NCBI GenBank assembly: GCA_035570275.1
Contig: DATMNI010000011.1
Span: forward strand, 1 to 19,334
Source of the DNA: DATMNI01 sp035570275
Lineage (GTDB): Bacteria > Acidobacteriota > Terriglobia > Bryobacterales > Bryobacteraceae
Reading direction: 5' to 3'
Length of the DNA: 19,334 bases
Each line of letters begins with the position of its first letter. The first letter of the stretch is position 1. Position numbers and translations under genes: made by a program. Below, piece by piece: positions 15,518 through 19,334 of the stretch. The notes beneath the pieces are model-generated. The model was given only the letters and a program-made list of their open reading frames with translations. It searched no databases and had not been told where the DNA came from.

Positions 15518-17700
15518 CGCCTGGCTGTAGGCTTCCCGGGATTGTAGCGCTCGCGGAGTGGAATCCAGAATTTGTGCAGTTCTTCACGCCATCGTTCTGT
15601 GGAGCGTAGGCGAAGGAACACGGGGATATTCGTTACCAGGTCCTTCAGCTCGTTCCATCGCGCCAGATTGCAGAGGAGAGTCGGCAACTCATCAACTTTG
15701 CGGTCAGTGAGCGGCTCCGCAGCGAAGTATTGGGCTAATGCGGCCTGGCGCAAGCGAGAATTTTCCCCTGCAAGGAATCGCGCCGCGACTTGCTCAGCCA
15801 ATTGCCGGTGGTAGAAACTCACAACAGTGCCACCCGGTACTGAGATCTCGCACAGATTAGATTCAAGGTCGAAAAACAGACGCGACCAGACGATCACCGG
15901 AACGCGGCGCTCGGGCGGGTTGTGATGTGCGCGCTTCTCGAAATCCCGCCAAACTTCCTTGTCGGCCGAGAGCACGTCGAGTATTTCGTCCTCGGTAAGC
16001 CCATAACGTGGCGCACGCAGGTACCCAAGTCCACGATTGATCAAGAGCGGTCCGTGATTGGACTCGAGCGAAAGGCGGTTCAACAGTGTGGCGATGATAC
16101 CCTCCACGCCCTCGCCGAGCTTGCCCTCAGCAACCCCCAGCCATGACGGCCATCCCCGCGCCTCCTCAAAGGCCAACTTCAGGTAGAGTGGCAGGCCACT
16201 GCGAGCGAAGGTATTGAGTAAATGTTCGCGTTGCTCAGGCGTGAGCGTTCTCTTAGCTTCTGATAGCCAATGATCCAGCGCTTCGCCAGCGTCTGTTGCA
16301 TGCAATGCTTTAATCTCGCGCAGCTCACACTCATGGAGCTCCGGGACAAACTCGGTGGTAGAAACGACGATGCGGCAATGAGCGGAAAGCATGTTGCCCA
16401 GCCAGTAGAACGATCGTGCCGGGTCGTCTTTGGCGAGTTGGTCAAGGGCGTCAAGAAAAACCTCGAGAGGCTGCTCCGCCGTAGCCAGCATGAGCCGCTC
16501 CGCGAATAGCCGCGCCACCGCGTCAAACTCCGACGGAATCTCGCCCGTGGCACCGTAAGCCGCGCCGATCTGCTCGCAGACGCTGCGCAGGAGCGCCAGC
16601 CCGTTCGACGAATCGGGCGAGGCGCCGATGAACCGCCGGACGATGATAGCCGAGGGATGAGCCTTTCCTGCTCGTTCCGAGGCCTGCGAAATGATGGCCG
16701 ATTTGCCGCAGCCCGACGCGCCATGTAGAACCAGCGGGCGGGTGCCCGGGCCGCCCAGGTACCTGGCTACATCCTCCAGCACATCTTTGCGCCCAAAGAC
16801 TAACGACCGGTCACCAGCAAACTTGTCGTGCGCTTCCTTCTCGAGATCAAGCGCCATTTTCGACTCGAAGCCCCGGGCCTCGTCGATGATAGTCGCCGAC
16901 AGTTCCTCCTCAACCCGCTTGCACAGCCCGGCCAGATCTCCCGGCTCGAATGTGACAAAATTCTTCTCAGGCAACTGACCAGTCAGCGAACGACGCAGTT
17001 CGACGAGTCCCGGGTCGCACTCGGCGTCCGGCACGTTGCGGCAGAAGGTGAAGATATGCCGCCGGTCCGCCTCCTTCTCGCCCAAGCCTCTGAGAATCTC
17101 TTGGTGTGTAGCCGAGGCCCAGTACTTGACTAGGCCGGCCTCGCTTATCCCCGCCGCTCGCGCGCTGTCGAGCAGAATCCCATGCAGTCGCGCCTCGAGT
17201 TCCTGCCAGGCCTTCGCGTCCGCCCACTGGGCGGTGCGCGGCTTCAGTACGTACTCCGCTGGCACGGCGTTGTCGTCGCGGTGGTACCAGCCCGCGACCA
17301 ACGCCCCGTCCGCCTCCGGGAAATGCGCCCGTACCGCCTCCAGCTCTGTGCTCTCTATTCGCGCCGGCAGCGGCCGCCAGCCATACCGCCGGCCCAGCAG
17401 AACGATGAAGTTGGGCTTGATGCCGGTCTTTTGGCAGCGCTCGATTTCGCGCAGGCAGATTTCGACGGTCTTTTGGTCGAGCGCCGCCTCGTCACGAACC
17501 CCCCAGCGGAGGTCGATGGCCTGAAAGCGCGCCCCGTGCGCCTCGCACAGTTTGCGCAGCTTCGGAAAGGCCTCGGCATGCAGAGCATTGCGCTCCGCCT
17601 CCAGGTCCTCAAATGTCGAGCTGATGAATAGGCGGAATGTGCGCGTTGCGACGGGCATGGCGTAAGCTTGCCAAGAAAGTTGTCCCAGGATCGCGCCCAT
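15331..17700 (-). CDS. DUF4062-NACHT-type STAND ATPase (frameshifted from its TPR half)
   Basis: A 789-codon frame of which about the first 722 codons look native. Residues about 20-110 are a DUF4062 domain (TFRLFISSTFEDLEAERNAL, DLRWGV, FIVLLGRRYGW). Next comes a P-loop STAND/NACHT-type ATPase: Walker A GASGCGKS (327-334), Walker B VFLDALDQL (about 414-422), and RIVVSTTE (443-450) as a sensor-1-like strand. A helical winged-helix-like region follows to about 720. DUF4062-NACHT-TPR is the order in eukaryotic nephrocystin-3 and in many bacterial STAND proteins, some of which are anti-phage sensors. The last 67 codons (CLRPSRDGC onward) are Cys/Ser/Pro-rich noise, being the TPR array read out of frame. 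ATG 17700 is the longest start; ATG 17658 (MPVATRTFRLF) fits the family better, and neither has a good Shine-Dalgarno. No separate effector domain is seen unless DUF4062 serves as one. Confidence 0.88.
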   Translation of the reverse strand: MGAILGQLSWQAYAMPVATRTFRLFISSTFEDLEAERNALHAEAFPKLRKLCEAHGARFQAIDLRWGVRDEAALDQKTVEICLREIERCQKTGIKPNFIVLLGRRYGWRPLPARIESTELEAVRAHFPEADGALVAGWYHRDDNAVPAEYVLKPRTAQWADAKAWQELEARLHGILLDSARAAGISEAGLVKYWASATHQEILRGLGEKEADRRHIFTFCRNVPDAECDPGLVELRRSLTGQLPEKNFVTFEPGDLAGLCKRVEEELSATIIDEARGFESKMALDLEKEAHDKFAGDRSLVFGRKDVLEDVARYLGGPGTRPLVLHGASGCGKSAIISQASERAGKAHPSAIIVRRFIGASPDSSNGLALLRSVCEQIGAAYGATGEIPSEFDAVARLFAERLMLATAEQPLEVFLDALDQLAKDDPARSFYWLGNMLSAHCRIVVSTTEFVPELHECELREIKALHATDAGEALDHWLSEAKRTLTPEQREHLLNTFARSGLPLYLKLAFEEARGWPSWLGVAEGKLGEGVEGIIATLLNRLSLESNHGPLLINRGLGYLRAPRYGLTEDEILDVLSADKEVWRDFEKRAHHNPPERRVPVIVWSRLFFDLESNLCEISVPGGTVVSFYHRQLAEQVAARFLAGENSRLRQAALAQYFAAEPLTDRKVDELPTLLCNLARWNELKDLVTNIPVFLRLRSTERWREELHKFWIPLRERYNPGKPTARRWLRQMCLRPSRDGCTMFSMKSLIFTSKPPITPLQSPYSDRCCLSRKKTGKELAALPPHSLI
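15535..15540 (-). other. Frameshift site joining the NACHT and TPR frames
   Basis: At the palindromic CCCGGG the NACHT frame (RERYNPG) would pass directly into EAYSQALAATD of the TPR frame if the last G were read twice, or if one G is missing from the sequence. The joined product is about 1323 residues. The context is not a standard X-XXY-YYZ slippery heptamer, so a deletion or sequencing error is more likely than programmed shifting. Confidence 0.7.
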
Positions 17701-17753
17701 ACTACCATCAATCGCCTTTGCCTCCGAGTTCGAAGGCCGTTAGGCAGACGCCA

Positions 17754-17788
17754 GTGCCTGGCACCGGAGCCGCTTCGTCTAGCATAAT
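17754..17788 (+). promoter_or_regulatory. Operator-like palindrome and -10 box in the divergent gap
   Basis: GTGCC-T-GGCAC (17754-17764) is a perfect 11-bp palindrome. Nineteen nt downstream is CATAAT (17783-17788), five of six to TATAAT and oriented towards the TIR gene. The palindrome sits where a -35 would be expected, so a repressor or activator bound there could control the TIR gene, the NACHT operon, or both. No good TTGACA was found. Confidence 0.35.
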
Positions 17789-17819
17789 GAAGGTTCTGAT
17801 GGAGGCGTGGGTAAGGTGA
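17787..17819 (+). other. Ten-codon micro-ORF overlapping the TIR start
   Basis: An ATG at 17787 opens MKVLMEAWVR and stops at TGA 17817-17819, which overlaps the proposed GTG start of the TIR gene (GTGA). It could couple translation or act as a small leader. It contains the TIR gene's Shine-Dalgarno and has none of its own that is clear. Confidence 0.25.
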
Positions 17820-18394
17820 TTCGACGTAAACGCAGTGATACACGCGTGGACAGCATCGAAGCGACGTACGGAATTGACCTACATGCTAGAGGCGACATGT
17901 TGCTCGGCACTATGCTCGAGGAGCGGGGTTTTGACTCGCAATCACAGTTGATCGCTGCATATCAAGGACGATTGGAGTATCACGCTAGAAAGCGGCGCCT
18001 GTTCCTCAGTTTCCACGCAGAGGATCGGTCGCGAGTGGATGAGTTCCGCCAGTTGGCGGCGGACCCGAATGTTGACGTGGAGTTTTACGACGGCAGTCTT
18101 CAAGTTCCCCTTAACAGCGAACGCGCTGACTACATCAAGAAAATCCTTCGGAAGCGAATATCAAGGGCCTCCGTAGCTGTTTGTCTGATTGGCAATGGAA
18201 CGGCTTGGCGCGAATGGGTTGACTGGGAACTGAATTATGCGTTAAGGCTGAACAAGGGCATTTGCGGCGTGAGGTTTCCGAATTCCTACGGACACACACC
18301 GGGCATTCTGAAAGAAGTAGCAGCGCCTATCGCCGCTTGGGATCACGGGGGGATCATCGCGGCCATCGAATGTGCCGCCGCCAAGCGCAGTTGA
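17816..18394 (+). CDS. TIR-like domain protein (DUF1863/Thoeris ThsB type) with N-terminal extension
   Basis: A 192-residue cytoplasmic protein. GTG 17816 is preferred because GGAGG (17801-17805) lies 10 nt upstream; an in-frame GTG at 17807 is only 1 nt from it. Residues about 62-155 are a TIR-like flavodoxin fold of the DUF1863/ThsB kind: LFLSFHAEDRSRVDEF (first strand and loop), VEFYDGSL, then YIKKILRKRISRASVAVCLIG and TAWREWVDWELNYALRLNKG. Glu138 in WEL is the likely catalytic Glu of NAD-cleaving TIRs. Residues 1-58 are an extra basic then helical region (SIEATYGIDLHARGD, LLGTMLEERGF) I cannot name; it may mediate partner binding. In Thoeris, ThsB TIRs make an NAD-derived signal upon infection; no ThsA is seen here. 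Its divergent place beside a STAND gene suggests a defence effector or signal maker. Confidence 0.85.
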   Translation: MIRRKRSDTRVDSIEATYGIDLHARGDMLLGTMLEERGFDSQSQLIAAYQGRLEYHARKRRLFLSFHAEDRSRVDEFRQLAADPNVDVEFYDGSLQVPLNSERADYIKKILRKRISRASVAVCLIGNGTAWREWVDWELNYALRLNKGICGVRFPNSYGHTPGILKEVAAPIAAWDHGGIIAAIECAAAKRS

Positions 18395-18468
18395 CTGACC
18401 TGGAGGACCGAACAGAAGAATTCCTGGCGCGAAATCCCCTTCTCAACGGCGACCGCCCGTGCTGGGCG

Positions 18469-19334
18469 TCAGGCCCGCCCGGCCGCAAAGGGGAGCCGGT
18501 CGTTTACTGCCTTGGCCAGGTCCTGCTTGCAGCCGATGTATCGTTCAGTGGTCTGAACGGATGCATGGCCCAACAGGAATTGGATCTGCTCCAATTCGCC
18601 GCCGGCGGCATGGCACAGGCGCGCGCAGGTCCTCCTGAGGTCGTGGGGCGCGAGCGCCTTAATCTCCGCCCGGCCGGCGCAGGCCTTCACTACGTACCAA
18701 ACTACATTCTGCGTGATGCCGTTGCCCCATACTTTGCCGTCCTTGCGTATCGATCTGAAGAGCTTGCCGCTGAGGACGGGAGCGCTTTCCGCCCATCTGT
18801 CGACGGCGGTCTTGACCCAATCGGGAATCGGAACTGTCCGCACGCGGCCGGCCTTGCCAATGAGGTCTACGATTGCCCAGTGATCCTCGCGACGTTGAAT
18901 AGCGTGAACATTGAGCCCCACGACCTCTGAGCGGCGCAGACCGCAGCCGAGCAACACCGCCAGCATCGCCCGGTCACGCAGGCCCTTCTTAGTTGTCACG
19001 TCCGGCGCGTTCAACAGCGCTTGCGCTTGTCGAATCGACAGCCAGTTTCCAACTCGCACGCCTTTCGACTTGGCGCCCTTCACTCGTGCGATGCCGGCGG
19101 CGAGTTCCGGCGCCAGCAGTCCGTTGTCGGCGGCTTCGACCGCCAACTTGCGGACTGCCGTGATTCGCACGTTGATGGAAACGGCTCCAAGACCGCGGGC
19201 CTCCAGTGCCACCCGCCAGGCGCTCACAGTGGCCTTCGTCAAGCCGGCTCGAGGCTCTTGGCTGTACCAGGCGAAGAACTCATCGAGCCCCAGATTGTAG
19301 ACCCGTTTCGTAATCGGCGAAGAGACACTATCCA
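18469..19334 (-). CDS. Tyrosine recombinase/phage-type integrase, 5' end beyond the window
   Basis: A site-specific recombinase whose catalytic residues are all present: Arg in GCGLRRSE, Lys in LIGKAGRVRTVP, HDLRR (His and Arg), His in LLGHASVQTTERY, and the nucleophile Tyr of ERY. The catalytic domain ends with DLAKAVNDRLPF near 18480. A TTG at 19242 could start the frame, but the same frame stays open to the window edge and gives good core-binding sequence (ITKRVYNLGLDEFFAWYSQE) for about 30 further codons. The gene is therefore partial here and its true start lies to the right. Such enzymes integrate phages, islands or integrons, or resolve dimers; the neighbours favour an island or satellite integrase. 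It is convergent with the TIR gene, with a 74-nt gap in which no attachment site was recognised. Confidence 0.93.
   Translation of the reverse strand, partial: DSVSSPITKRVYNLGLDEFFAWYSQEPRAGLTKATVSAWRVALEARGLGAVSINVRITAVRKLAVEAADNGLLAPELAAGIARVKGAKSKGVRVGNWLSIRQAQALLNAPDVTTKKGLRDRAMLAVLLGCGLRRSEVVGLNVHAIQRREDHWAIVDLIGKAGRVRTVPIPDWVKTAVDRWAESAPVLSGKLFRSIRKDGKVWGNGITQNVVWYVVKACAGRAEIKALAPHDLRRTCARLCHAAGGELEQIQFLLGHASVQTTERYIGCKQDLAKAVNDRLPFAAGRA

Larger units (their letters stand above)
12469..19334. mobile_element. Candidate defence island carrying STAND, TIR and integrase genes
   Basis: An integrase, a DUF4062-NACHT-TPR gene, a CxxC-TPR gene and a ThsB-like TIR gene cluster without metabolic genes, next to a gene-poor join (11758-12468). 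Part of it (about 12469-15500) looks less GC-rich than the backbone by eye. The right end is outside the window, and no attL/attR pair or target duplication was found, so the limits are provisional. Confidence 0.4.

Noticed and set aside
15331..15540. Programmed -1 frameshifting to make both a short and a long STAND protein
   Set aside because: The codons around CCCGGG do not fit a slippery X-XXY-YYZ heptamer, and no obvious stimulatory stem was seen just downstream; an indel is simpler.
18262..18930. 222-codon plus-strand frame across the TIR 3' end and the integrase
   Set aside because: Shadow of the integrase, whose full catalytic set is on the other strand.
12469..19334. A complete Thoeris system
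   Set aside because: No ThsA-type protein (SIR2 or Macro/SLOG effector) is present in the window, so only a ThsB-like TIR can be claimed.

Overview
The window looks like chromosome of a soil acidobacterium of the Solibacter/Bryobacter type. Three things point there: a high-GC backbone; an Oar-like TonB-dependent receptor with an N-terminal carboxypeptidase-regulatory domain; and a Tat-exported phosphoesterase ending in the roughly 240-residue C-terminal domain (TIGR03437-like) that is characteristic of Solibacter secreted proteins. The assignment is by recognition only; no search was run.

Layout. Positions 50-278 hold a short antitoxin-like gene broken by a frameshift. Positions 384-5230 (+) hold a probable polymer-use pair: an exported TIM-barrel glycoside-hydrolase-like protein and a 1088-residue TonB-dependent receptor. 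Positions 5452-7461 (+) hold the secreted phosphoesterase. Positions 7512-9744 (-) hold a succinate-semialdehyde dehydrogenase-type enzyme and a HAD phosphatase, separated by a 42-bp-arm inverted repeat built from mini-hairpins. Positions 9851-11757 (+) hold aguB and aguA, overlapping by 4 nt, which turn agmatine into putrescine. A 13-bp minisatellite runs up to the aguB promoter. Three of these metabolic genes have a -10-like hexamer only 6-11 nt from the start codon and no clear Shine-Dalgarno, as expected for leaderless or near-leaderless mRNAs.

Positions 11758-12468 are gene-poor and probably mark the join between backbone and accessory DNA. To the right lies what looks like a defence island. 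Three minus-strand genes form a likely operon: a DUF4062-NACHT-type ATPase, an array of about thirteen 42-residue TPRs, and a CxxC-domain TPR protein. The first two appear to be one nephrocystin-3-like STAND gene of about 1323 codons, split by a -1 frameshift at a CCCGGG site (15535-15540). Divergent from it is a small TIR-like protein (DUF1863/ThsB type) with an N-terminal extension. Convergent with that is a tyrosine recombinase that runs off the right edge; its reading frame stays open to position 19334.

The most interesting hypothesis is that the STAND/TPR sensor, the CxxC-TPR protein and the TIR protein form one anti-phage or abortive-infection system carried by an integrase-bearing island. 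The architecture is seen in the sequence. The joint function is inference.
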